Program-made: the position numbers and the translations under genes
The notes under the pieces: generated by a model
The model's database searches: none
The model's input: only the letters and a program-made list of their open reading frames with translations
What the model was told of the DNA's origin: nothing
Shown: positions 33,457-42,272 of the stretch, one piece after another
Layout of the letters: every line of letters starts with the position of its first letter
How positions within the stretch are numbered: position 1 is the stretch's first letter
NCBI RefSeq assembly: GCF_016862095.1
Contig: NZ_BOMH01000007.1
Span: 62,001-126,000, forward strand
Direction: 5' to 3'
From: Actinoplanes cyaneus
Lineage (GTDB): Bacteria > Actinomycetota > Actinomycetes > Mycobacteriales > Micromonosporaceae
DNA: 64,000 nucleotides

Positions 33457-33849
33457 GACGAGCCGGCCTGTACGCCGGATTCTGTGGCCGGGGCGTGAGC
33501 CCCGGTGGCGGCCATCCATCTCGGCCTGCCGTTGCCGACAGGCTCATGCGGCCTACCCGCAGGATCAGGCGAGCAGCCCTCGAACCCTGCGCCGGCCGTG
33601 ACCTCGCGGTCGCGACCTTGCTTGGCCTTGCTCCGGGTGGGGTTTACCGAGCCACCCCGGTCACCCGGGGTGCTGGTGAGCTCTTACCTCACCGTTTCAC
33701 CCTTACCGGCTCGCGCCGGCGGTCTGTTCTCTGTGGCACTTTCCCGCGGGTCGCCCCGGGTTGCCGTTAACAACCACCCTGCTCTGCGGAGTCCGGACGT
33801 TCCTCGGCGGTGCCCGCAAGCACCGACGCGGCCGCCCAGCCGACTCGTC
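33457..33849 (-). ncRNA. rnpB: RNase P RNA, bacterial class A
   Basis: Catalytic RNA that matures tRNA 5' ends. On the minus strand the hallmark segment GAGGAACGTCCGGACTCC (33806-33789) is near the 5' end and ACAGAATCCGGCGTACAGG is near the 3' end. GGGTAAGGGTGAAA-type and GGTAAACCCCACC segments lie between. The terminal helix P1 pairs GACGAG at the 5' end with CTCGTC at the 3' end, which sets limits at about 33849 and 33457 (393 nt). The ends are approximate. No protein is encoded here. Confidence 0.95.
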
Positions 33850-33924
33850 CGTCGCGCCGCAATAGTACGTCCTGGCCGTTGCGGGGCCGCGGGCCCGGGG
33901 CAGGATTCGATCTTCCGCCGTCCC

Positions 33925-34009
33925 GGCTGGCGCTCACGGTCGTCACGATGCCCCGATCATGACCGTCAGCACCAGCTGGCCGCCTTCGGCTGGTGCTGAC
34001 GGTTGTTAT
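33925..34009 (+). repeat. Degenerate 53-nt palindromic element plus a following half-copy
   Basis: 33925-33977 keeps the 22-9-22 layout, begins GGCTGGCGCTCACGGTCG and ends CCAGCT. 33988-34009 is a lone left arm, GGCTGGTGCTGACGGTTG. The end of the first and the half-copy also pair with each other (CAGCACCAGC / GCTGGTGCTG). No gene in 33850-34166. Confidence 0.75.
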
Positions 34010-34166
34010 GGGGGTGTGGTGGGGACGGTGTGGGCCGGCTGGCGGCGTTCGGCTGGTGCCGGCGTCAGGCGGGCCTGTCAGCTGCCGAGCGCCGGCTCGG
34101 ACCCGGTGGTGATCTCGGTGGGGCTGCGGGACCGGGAGCGCGTGAGCCCGTAAGGTCGCTCGCATC

Positions 34167-34931
34167 ATGGATCTGTCACACATTTTGTTGCTGGTGGTGG
34201 CCGGGATCGCGGCCGGCGGGGTCAACGCGATCGCCGGCGGGGGATCGCTGATCACGTTCCCGACTCTGATCGCTACCGGACTGCCGTCCGTGGACGCGAA
34301 CGTGACGAATTCCGTCTCCGTCTTCCCGGGGTACGTGTCGAGCGTCGCCGGGAGCCGGGCGGACCTGGCCGGGCAGGGGAGACGCGTCCGGGCCGTGCTG
34401 CCGGCCGCGCTGGTCGGCACCGTCGGCGGGTGTGCGCTGCTGCTGGCCACGCCGGGGCGGGTGTTCGAGGTGATCGTGCCGTTCCTGGTGCTCGGGGCGG
34501 CGGCGACGCTGGCGTTCCAGGAGCGGTTGCGCGGCCTGGTGGGGCATCCCCGGAGCATGGCGCCGCGCCGGGCGGCGGTCACCTTGCAGCTGGTGGTGTT
34601 CGTCGGGGCGGTGTACGGCGGGTACTTCGGGGCGGCCCTCGGCGTGATGTATGTCGCGGCCCTCGCCCTGATCCTGGACGAGCCCCTGAAGCGGATCAAC
34701 GCGCTGAAGAACGTGCTGTCGGCGACCGTGGGCCTGGTGACGGTGGTGGTGTTCGCGTTCTTCGCGGACGTGGACTGGGCCGCGGTGGCGACGCTGGCGC
34801 CGGCCACTGTCGTCGGCGGTTACGTGGGCGCGAGGGTGGCACGGCGGCTGCCGGCGAAGGTGCTGAAGTACCTCATCGTCACGTTCGGGACGGCGATCGG
34901 CCTGATCCTGCTCTACCGGGCGTTCGCCTAG
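34167..34931 (+). CDS. TSUP (TauE/SafE) family membrane exporter
   Basis: 254 residues, about eight membrane helices in two repeats. The first repeat begins 'LLLVVAGIAAGGVNAIAGGG' and has 'SLITFPTLIATGLPSVDANVTNSVSVFPGY', the characteristic TSUP motif. The second has 'GAVYGGYFGAALGVMYVAALAL' and 'LKRINALKNVLSATVG'. The family exports sulfite, sulfoacetate or related organosulfur anions, but the substrate is not predictable. A palindromic element lies upstream and short tandem repeats lie downstream. Confidence 0.9.
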   Translation: MDLSHILLLVVAGIAAGGVNAIAGGGSLITFPTLIATGLPSVDANVTNSVSVFPGYVSSVAGSRADLAGQGRRVRAVLPAALVGTVGGCALLLATPGRVFEVIVPFLVLGAAATLAFQERLRGLVGHPRSMAPRRAAVTLQLVVFVGAVYGGYFGAALGVMYVAALALILDEPLKRINALKNVLSATVGLVTVVVFAFFADVDWAAVATLAPATVVGGYVGARVARRLPAKVLKYLIVTFGTAIGLILLYRAFA

Positions 34932-35043
34932 CCGACCCGGGAAACGTCCGGGCGCTGCCTAGCCGACCCGGGAAGCGTCCGGGTGCTCGTCCAGCCGACC
35001 GGGAAGGGCCCGGGCATTCGCCAGCCAACGCGGGAATCGTCCG
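34929..35043. repeat. Four imperfect tandem units of about 34 bp
   Basis: Each unit starts AGCCGACCCGGGAA or a close variant and continues with a CGTCCGGG block, so each can form a small hairpin (CCCGGG...CCCGGG). They start at the TSUP stop codon and degrade along the array. Confidence 0.7.
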
Positions 35044-35110
35044 AAATCGGTCGGCGACGAGATCGACTTCTTCGCTACCCGCTGTGCCGGGGAATCAAAC
35101 GGGCCCGCAA

Positions 35111-35545
35111 TCACGACGTACGCGAAAAGGGGTTTTGCGGGCTTTGAATCGTCGACATCAGAACCTCCATGGCCTCCTCTTCGTCGAGGTCATGCAGGCT
35201 TTTGCAGTTTGCGGCACGCAGGGGCGCCGGCACCGGAACAGAATCCAGGCGAAGCACCGTGAGAGCGGGCGTGATCGGCACCCGGGACCAGTCCGATGCG
35301 GAGGCGCGGTGCTCCGCCGAGACGAGAACGATCACTCGATCTGGGCCGGAAAGCGCGACGGCTAGCCGGTCCGCGAAGTCGAACCCGGCCGGAGCCAGTT
35401 CCACGGTATGGCCCGCGGCCTGCAGCGATCCGTTGATCCACTGTGCCCAGACGGCGTCCGCGGGGGCGTAGGAGACGAGTACGGGCACGTCTCCAGCATG
35501 ACGCAGGGTATTCCACAGTGGGCGCCCGGCGTCGACGGACATCAC
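35111..35545 (-). CDS. Single TIR-domain protein, catalytic glutamate not found
   Basis: 144 residues, essentially one TIR domain of the bacterial TIR_2 type. The start 'DVPVLVSYAPADAVWAQWINGSLQAAGHTVEL' (residues 19-50) matches the betaA-alphaA segment. 'PDRVIVLVSAEHRASASDW' (68-86) matches betaC and the SxxW box. Where NAD-hydrolysing TIR proteins have Glu after the Trp, this reads 'DWSRVP', so NADase activity is doubtful. In actinobacteria such domains often occur in STAND-type proteins; this one stands alone. It is divergent from the gap homologue. A GTG start at 35545 or the ATG at 35542 are both possible. Confidence 0.75.
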   Translation of the reverse strand: MMSVDAGRPLWNTLRHAGDVPVLVSYAPADAVWAQWINGSLQAAGHTVELAPAGFDFADRLAVALSGPDRVIVLVSAEHRASASDWSRVPITPALTVLRLDSVPVPAPLRAANCKSLHDLDEEEAMEVLMSTIQSPQNPFSRTS

Positions 35546-35570
35546 TCGGATGGTGTGACATTGTCATCCG

Positions 35571-35600
35571 TTGACGTGCAAGTTGCACAACTCTTAGTGT
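35571..35600 (+). promoter_or_regulatory. Predicted promoter of the gap homologue with an embedded palindrome
   Basis: TTGACG (35571-35576), 18 nt and TAGTGT (35595-35600). The spacer carries GTGCAA-G-TTGCAC (35576-35588), where a bound repressor would block RNA polymerase. Confidence 0.5.
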
Positions 35601-35693
35601 CGAACCCGTAACGCCGAGTGGACCCTTGTGTAAAACAGGGGTGTCCTTGGCGGACGGGGAGCACATAACAGCAACGGAGTCGAGGAGCGCTCG

Positions 35694-36752
35694 ATGACTG
35701 TCGCGATCGGGATCAACGGACTCGGGCGCATCGGTCGCAGTTTGACCAGAATTGTTGCGGCCGCGCCGAATCCAGGCGTCTCGATCGTCGCGGTGAATGA
35801 CATCGCGTCCACCGAGAAACTGGCGTACGGCTTGCGCCGCGACAGCATCCGGGGCTCGTTCCCGGGCACGGTGACCGCCCGCGGCGACCACCTGGTGGTC
35901 AACGACCACGCCATCCGCGCCTACCGGCAGGAGCGGCCGGAGCGCATCCCGTGGGCCGACCAGGGGGTGGAGGTGGTGATCGAGGCGACCGGCCGGTTCC
36001 GGGCCGGCGGCACGGCCCGCAGCCACATCAGCCACGGCGGCGCCCGCAAGGTGGTGATCAGCGCCTCCGCCGACAACCCGGACGCGTTCCTGGTGATGGG
36101 TGCCAACCACACCAGCTACGACCGGGAGGCGCACGACGTGGTCTCACCGGCCTCCTGCGGGGTGAACGCGCTGACGGTGATGGCCAAGGTGCTGCTCGAC
36201 CGGTTCGGGCTGGGCTCGGTGAACACGTCGGTGATGCTGGCCGCCCAGGGCTGGGGCCGGGTGCAGGACTCGCTGATCGGCGCCTCCCGCGACGATCCGC
36301 GGCTGGGCCGGGCGACCGGGGAGAGCATCATCCCGCACAACCACGTGGTCGGTGACCTGGTGCGCGTCGCACTGCCGGAGATCGGCGAGATGCGCTACAG
36401 CTACTACTGCGTGCCGACGCCGATCGGGTCGCTCGCCGAGCTCTCCGGGCAGACCGCTCGCCCGGTCTCGGTCGAGGAGGTGAACCGGGCCATGGCGGAG
36501 GCCGCGGCCGGGCCGCTGCGCGGCATCCTGGCGTACGATCCGGACCCCACCGTCTCCATCGACGTCAAGAACAATCCGGCGTCGTGCCTGTTCGACCCGT
36601 CCGGCACGCAGACCACCGCGGACGGCGGCGTGAAGGTGCGCGGCTGGTTCGACAACGAGTGGGGTTTCTCGAACCGTTTACTCGACCTCGCCCGGCTGAT
36701 CGGCGAACGGTTACCGGTTCCGTCCGGACACGCCAGCTGGAGCGCCGTCTAG
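35694..36752 (+). CDS. Glyceraldehyde-3-phosphate dehydrogenase homologue lacking the catalytic histidine
   Basis: 352 residues with the full GAPDH fold: NAD-binding 'AIGINGLGRIGRSLTRI' at the start, 'VVIEATGRFR', and the C-terminal 'GWFDNEWGFSNRLLDLARLIG'. The nucleophile is kept as Cys155 in 'VSPASCGVNALTVMAKVL' (canonical SNASCTTN). The region that normally reads 'TTIHAYTADQ' is 'TSVMLAAQGWGRVQD', so the catalytic His is replaced, apparently by Met181. The phosphate-binding 'IVPTTTGAA' is 'IIPHNHVVG'. It is therefore unlikely to be the glycolytic enzyme. Perhaps it handles another aldehyde or is regulatory. Upstream is a promoter with a palindrome. No other glycolytic genes are adjacent. 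Confidence 0.8.
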   Translation: MTVAIGINGLGRIGRSLTRIVAAAPNPGVSIVAVNDIASTEKLAYGLRRDSIRGSFPGTVTARGDHLVVNDHAIRAYRQERPERIPWADQGVEVVIEATGRFRAGGTARSHISHGGARKVVISASADNPDAFLVMGANHTSYDREAHDVVSPASCGVNALTVMAKVLLDRFGLGSVNTSVMLAAQGWGRVQDSLIGASRDDPRLGRATGESIIPHNHVVGDLVRVALPEIGEMRYSYYCVPTPIGSLAELSGQTARPVSVEEVNRAMAEAAAGPLRGILAYDPDPTVSIDVKNNPASCLFDPSGTQTTADGGVKVRGWFDNEWGFSNRLLDLARLIGERLPVPSGHASWSAV

Positions 36753-36762
36753 ATTCGACGGC

Positions 36763-37650
36763 GTGATCAACCTTGGGGACGTGGAGGCCGCCGCGCGGCG
36801 CATCGACGGCCGGGTGCGGCGCACCCCGCTGATCGAGGCCGAGCCCGGCCGGTGGTTCAAGCTGGAGTACCTGCAGCATGCGGGCTCGTTCAAGACCCGC
36901 GGCATGATGAACAAGATCCTCAGCAGCACGGTGCCGGCGGCGGGCATCGTCGCGGCCTCCGGCGGCAACGCGGGGCTCGCGGCGGCGTACGCGGCCCGGG
37001 AGCTCGGCGTGCCGGCCGAGGTGTTCGTGCCGGTGACCGCGCCGGCCGTCAAGGTCGCCAAGCTCGGCAAGCTGGGCGCGAAGGTGGTGCAGGTCGGCAA
37101 CGAGTACGCGGAGGCGTATGCGGCCGCGATGGAGCGGACCGGCGCACTGTTCTTCCACGCCTACGACGACCCGGCGATGGTCGCCGGAAACGGCACGCTC
37201 GGTCTGGAGATCGCCGACGTCTCGGACACGGTGCTGGTCGCCGTGGGTGGCGGCGGACTGGTCGCCGGCGTCATCGCCGCCCTCCGGGACCGCGCCCGCA
37301 TCGTCGCGGTGGAGCCGGCCACCTCGCAAGCCCTCCACACGGCGATGAAAGCGGGAAGACCGGTGGATGTCCCGGTCTCCGGCATCGCCGCCGACTCGCT
37401 CGGGGCGCGACGAGTCGGCGACATCGCCTTCGAGCTCGCCACCGCCGCCGGGATCGACTCCATCCTGGTCGACGACGACGCGATCATCCACGCCCGCCGC
37501 AAGCTCTGGGACGACTACCGCATCGTCGTCGAGCACGGCACCGCGGCCGCCTACGCCGCCCTGACCTCGGGCGTCTACCGGCCCGCTCCCGGCGAACGCG
37601 TCACCGTCCTGCTCTGCGGCGCCAACACCAATCCCGCCGATCTGGGCTGA
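36763..37650 (+). CDS. PLP-dependent serine/threonine dehydratase-family enzyme
   Basis: 295 residues of the fold-type II PLP family. The lysine that binds PLP is in 'LQHAGSFKTRGMMNKI' (about residue 45). The phosphate-cofactor loop 'ASGGNAGLAAAYAARELGV' follows at about 65-84, and the glycine-rich 'VAVGGGGLVAGVIAAL' at about 158-173. There is no C-terminal ACT domain, so it is not the regulated IlvA type. Candidate substrates are threonine, serine or a related hydroxy amino acid. It starts at a GTG, 10 bp after the gap homologue on the same strand, so the two may be co-transcribed. Confidence 0.88.
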   Translation: MINLGDVEAAARRIDGRVRRTPLIEAEPGRWFKLEYLQHAGSFKTRGMMNKILSSTVPAAGIVAASGGNAGLAAAYAARELGVPAEVFVPVTAPAVKVAKLGKLGAKVVQVGNEYAEAYAAAMERTGALFFHAYDDPAMVAGNGTLGLEIADVSDTVLVAVGGGGLVAGVIAALRDRARIVAVEPATSQALHTAMKAGRPVDVPVSGIAADSLGARRVGDIAFELATAAGIDSILVDDDAIIHARRKLWDDYRIVVEHGTAAAYAALTSGVYRPAPGERVTVLLCGANTNPADLG

Positions 37651-37681
37651 TCACGCCGGAGAACAGGGCAGGCTCAGGGAT

Positions 37682-38962
37682 GTGGCCGACGAGATCCAGT
37701 CAGTACGCCAGTTCCGGCGCTTCGCCCTCGCCGTCTGCGCGATCGGCGTGGTCATCCAGCTCGGCCTGACCGCGTACTACCTGGGCATGGGTCACAAGGC
37801 GGCACCCCACCACCTGCCCGTCGGGCTGGTCGCGGACGCCGGGCAGCGCGCCGAGGTCATCGCGATGCTCTCCGCCGGCGGCCGGTTCGAGGTGGGCGAC
37901 TTCGATTCGGCCGGCGAGCTGACCACCGCGATCAGAAGACGCGAGGTGTACGGCGGGGTCGACCTCAGTGGCGCAGCCCCGCACCTCTACGTGGCGAGCG
38001 CCGCCGGCCCGGCCGCCGCGACGCTGCTGCGCGGCACGTACACGTCGGTGCTGCAGCAACGCACCGCCGAGCAGGTGACCGAGCTGGCCGCCACGAGCGA
38101 CGAGATCGGCGTCGCGACGGTCGAGCAGCTGATCACGCCGCCGCAGGTGACGGATGTGGTGCCGTTGCCGGCCGACGACGTGAACGGGGTGTCGCTGGGC
38201 TTCCTCACCCAGGCGCTGTCGCTGGGCGGGACGATCGCGTCCATGGGGCTGGGGCGGCTGCTTCCCCGGACCCGCCGGAGCTGGCGCCGCGGCGTCGCGC
38301 ACCTCTCGACGCTGATCCTCTACGCCGTCGGCTCGGCGGCCGCGGTCCTGATGTCGATGAGCTGGTTCGGGGTCGGCAGCGACGCCAACCGGTGGGAGAT
38401 GCTCGGCATCTTCTCGCTGATCTCGCTCGCCGTGACCGGTTCCACGGCCGGCGCGGTCGCGCTGGTCGGCCCGGCGGGCGCCGCGGTGGGCGCGTTCTAC
38501 TTCACGATCGGCACGGTGATCTCCGGGGCCAGCATCCTGCCCGAGTTCCTTCCCGCGTTCGGGCAGCACCTCGGCGAGAACCTGCCGACGGGCGCCGGCG
38601 TGCAGGCGGTACGCGACGACCTCTACTTCCCGGATGCGCCGATCGGCCCGCACCTGTGGGTGCTCACGGCGTACGCGGCAATCGGTTGTCTTCTGGTCCT
38701 GATCACGAATGTCCTGCCGAACCGGAAGGACAGCACCTCGGAGGTCGATCTCGACCTGACCGTGCGTCTCGAAGGGGTTCCCGCCGGGTCAATTTCGCGG
38801 AGCAACTCAGATTTCCGTGGCCACGCCGAACCAGTAGAACGTGGGAATCGAGGGAGTGAACGCACGCATCGCGAACATCCAGAGCCGGATCATCGCGCTG
38901 CAGACCCAGCAGGCAACCACAGCAACGACCGCGGCCCGGACATCGGAGTCGGGAAGCAGTAG
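37682..38962 (+). CDS. Multi-pass membrane protein, ABC-2/YhgE-like permease
   Basis: 426 residues. One N-terminal helix ('FALAVCAIGVVIQLGLTAYYLG') precedes an extracytoplasmic domain of about 140 residues. Five C-terminal helices follow ('LSTLILYAVGSAAAVLMSMSW' to 'WVLTAYAAIGCLLVLITNVL'). This is the topology of YhgE/Pip and ABC-2 export proteins. No ATPase gene is adjacent. The last 40 residues overlap the next gene by 122 bp and look like out-of-frame readthrough ('RGNRGSERTHREHPEP'). It starts at a GTG. Confidence 0.7.
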   Translation: MADEIQSVRQFRRFALAVCAIGVVIQLGLTAYYLGMGHKAAPHHLPVGLVADAGQRAEVIAMLSAGGRFEVGDFDSAGELTTAIRRREVYGGVDLSGAAPHLYVASAAGPAAATLLRGTYTSVLQQRTAEQVTELAATSDEIGVATVEQLITPPQVTDVVPLPADDVNGVSLGFLTQALSLGGTIASMGLGRLLPRTRRSWRRGVAHLSTLILYAVGSAAAVLMSMSWFGVGSDANRWEMLGIFSLISLAVTGSTAGAVALVGPAGAAVGAFYFTIGTVISGASILPEFLPAFGQHLGENLPTGAGVQAVRDDLYFPDAPIGPHLWVLTAYAAIGCLLVLITNVLPNRKDSTSEVDLDLTVRLEGVPAGSISRSNSDFRGHAEPVERGNRGSERTHREHPEPDHRAADPAGNHSNDRGPDIGVGKQ

Positions 38963-39446
38963 CAGCGCCACGTTCGCCAGCCAGTTGCGCGGCGCGATGG
39001 CGGCGCAGAACACGCCCGACGCCGGCCGGACGTACAAACTCAACGCCAAGGGCATCCCGGAGGATCTCGTCGCCTACGGCAACGGCAAGATCCCGGCGAA
39101 CGCGCTCGGACAGGTCGGCGGCACCCGCCACAAACTGTGGGCGCCGGCCGCGCAGAAACTCACCCAGATGATCGCCGACGCGCAGCAGGACGGCGTGAAG
39201 ATCGGCATCACCGACTCGTACCGGCCCTACGAGGAGCAGGTCGACCTGGCCCGGCGCAAGGGCCTCTACTCGCAGGGCGGGCTCGCCGCCAAGCCCGGCA
39301 CCAGCGAACACGGCTGGGGCATGGCGACCGACCTGGATCTGAACCCGGAAGCGCTCGCCTGGATGCGCAAGAACGCCGACCGTTACGGCTTCGTCGAGAA
39401 CGTCAAGCGGGAGAGCTGGCACTGGGCGTTCCGCCCCAACACCTGA
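38841..39446 (+). CDS. M15-family D-alanyl-D-alanine carboxypeptidase
   Basis: 201 residues from a GTG. An N-terminal helix 'GIEGVNARIANIQSRIIALQ' and a Thr/Ser linker lead to a VanY/M15B domain. 'VKIGITDSYRPYEEQVDLARRKG' (about 113-135), 'TSEHGWGMATDLDLNP' (about 154-169; zinc His and Asp) and 'ESWHWAFRP' (third zinc His) form the zinc centre. It would cut the terminal D-Ala from peptidoglycan. No signal peptide is visible. The N-terminal helix resembles proteins near flagellar genes in related motile actinomycetes (from memory). It may leave the cell by a specialised route. Confidence 0.85.
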   Translation: MGIEGVNARIANIQSRIIALQTQQATTATTAARTSESGSSSSATFASQLRGAMAAQNTPDAGRTYKLNAKGIPEDLVAYGNGKIPANALGQVGGTRHKLWAPAAQKLTQMIADAQQDGVKIGITDSYRPYEEQVDLARRKGLYSQGGLAAKPGTSEHGWGMATDLDLNPEALAWMRKNADRYGFVENVKRESWHWAFRPNT

Positions 39447-39540
39447 CCCCTTGCGCCGGTACGTCCGGAGCAGCCCCGCCTCGAGCCTCCGGCCGCCACC
39501 CGAGTGGCCGCCCGCGAGCCCGCCGCCGGCCCAGCCCGCC

Positions 39541-39655
39541 GCGCGCCGCCTTCGACGTCGGGCTCACGCGAGCCCGCTGCTGGTCCGGGCCGCATCGCGC
39601 CGTCTCCGGCGTCGGGCTCACGTGAGCTCGCTGCTGGTCCGGGCCGCATCGCGCC
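39541..39655. repeat. Tandem duplication of about 54 bp
   Basis: Two units share CGTCGGGCTCACG and CTGCTGGTCCGGGCCGCATC, located between the M15 peptidase gene and palindrome P2. The rest of 39447-39816 contains no gene. Confidence 0.65.
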
Positions 39656-39665
39656 GCGGCGTTCC

Positions 39666-39718
39666 GGCTGGTTCTCATGGACGTTATAAGGCACGAATAA
39701 CGTCCATGAGAACCAGCC
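39666..39718 (+). repeat. 53-nt palindromic element, perfect copy (P2)
   Basis: 22-nt arms pair perfectly around the loop AAGGCACGA. Compared with P1, one G-C pair has become A-T on both arms, a compensatory change. It lies between two convergent genes. Confidence 0.9.
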
Positions 39719-39816
39719 GGGACCGTGGGCGCGGCCGGGCCTCGACCCGGGATCGCCTCGCGCCCGTCACGGTCCGGGCGGTGGGTGAGCCGCCCTGGGG
39801 GACCGCGATCGGCCGG

Positions 39817-41736
<1,920 letters not shown>

Positions 41737-41752
41737 TCCGTCCTTCTTCACT

Positions 41753-41790
41753 GCCGCCCCGGCCGCGTACTGCGGCCGGGGCGGCTTTGT
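41753..41790 (+). terminator. Intrinsic terminator of asd
   Basis: Perfect 14-bp stem GCCGCCCCGGCCGC / GCGGCCGGGGCGGC with a 5-nt loop, then TTTGT. One of the clearest intrinsic terminators in the window. Confidence 0.9.
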
Positions 41791-41989
41791 CTTGCGCGGA
41801 GCCCGGCGTGCAGGGCGGCGGTCATCGAGGGTCTCTGAAGTGTGAATGCGAGGCGGAAGCCGGGCGAATTGACCGAGTGGCTCGTTCCGATGAGGTATGA
41901 CGGTCAATCCTCTCGGCTCCACAATGGAAATCTGGGGCATTTTGCCCGAATCGGTAGCGCATGGTCGTTTTTAGTTGCAGAGTGATGGA

Positions 41990-42196
41990 ATGAACGACAG
42001 TGGGCTCGGCGGGGCGGGCTACTTCTGGTGCCTCCGACACCACCGGGTCGAGAGCGGCGACGACGTGTGTCCCGCCCAATACCGGCTCGGCCCGTTCGCC
42101 ACGGCTGACGAAGCGACGCGGGCCCTCGAAACGGTCGAGAAGCGCAATGCCGATTGGGAAGCCGAGGACGTCCGCTGGACCGGGGAGAGCAGTTAG
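41990..42196 (+). CDS. Small SPOR-like domain protein
   Basis: 68 residues: 'GYFWCLRHHRVESGDDVCPAQYRLGPFATADEATRALETVEKRN'. The 'YR.GPF.T..EA..AL' segment is the helix-proximal pattern of SPOR-like repeats. Short conserved proteins of this type are common in actinobacteria and their role is unknown. The two cysteines and two histidines could bind metal. The ATG at 41990 was chosen; a TTG at 41975 is in frame. It ends 76 bp before the giant repeat protein and may share its transcript. Confidence 0.75.
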   Translation: MNDSGLGGAGYFWCLRHHRVESGDDVCPAQYRLGPFATADEATRALETVEKRNADWEAEDVRWTGESS

Positions 42197-42272
42197 ACCG
42201 TCGCCCCACTCCATGTCCGACCTTCCCCGGCGCCGTCGTGCCCGCAGTCATTCGCAAGGAGGAAACACCCCG

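Noticed and set aside
38841..38962. Possible frameshift joining the permease gene and the M15 peptidase gene
   Set aside because: Both proteins are complete on their own. The permease tail in the overlap is low-quality sequence, so the simplest reading is a late stop codon.
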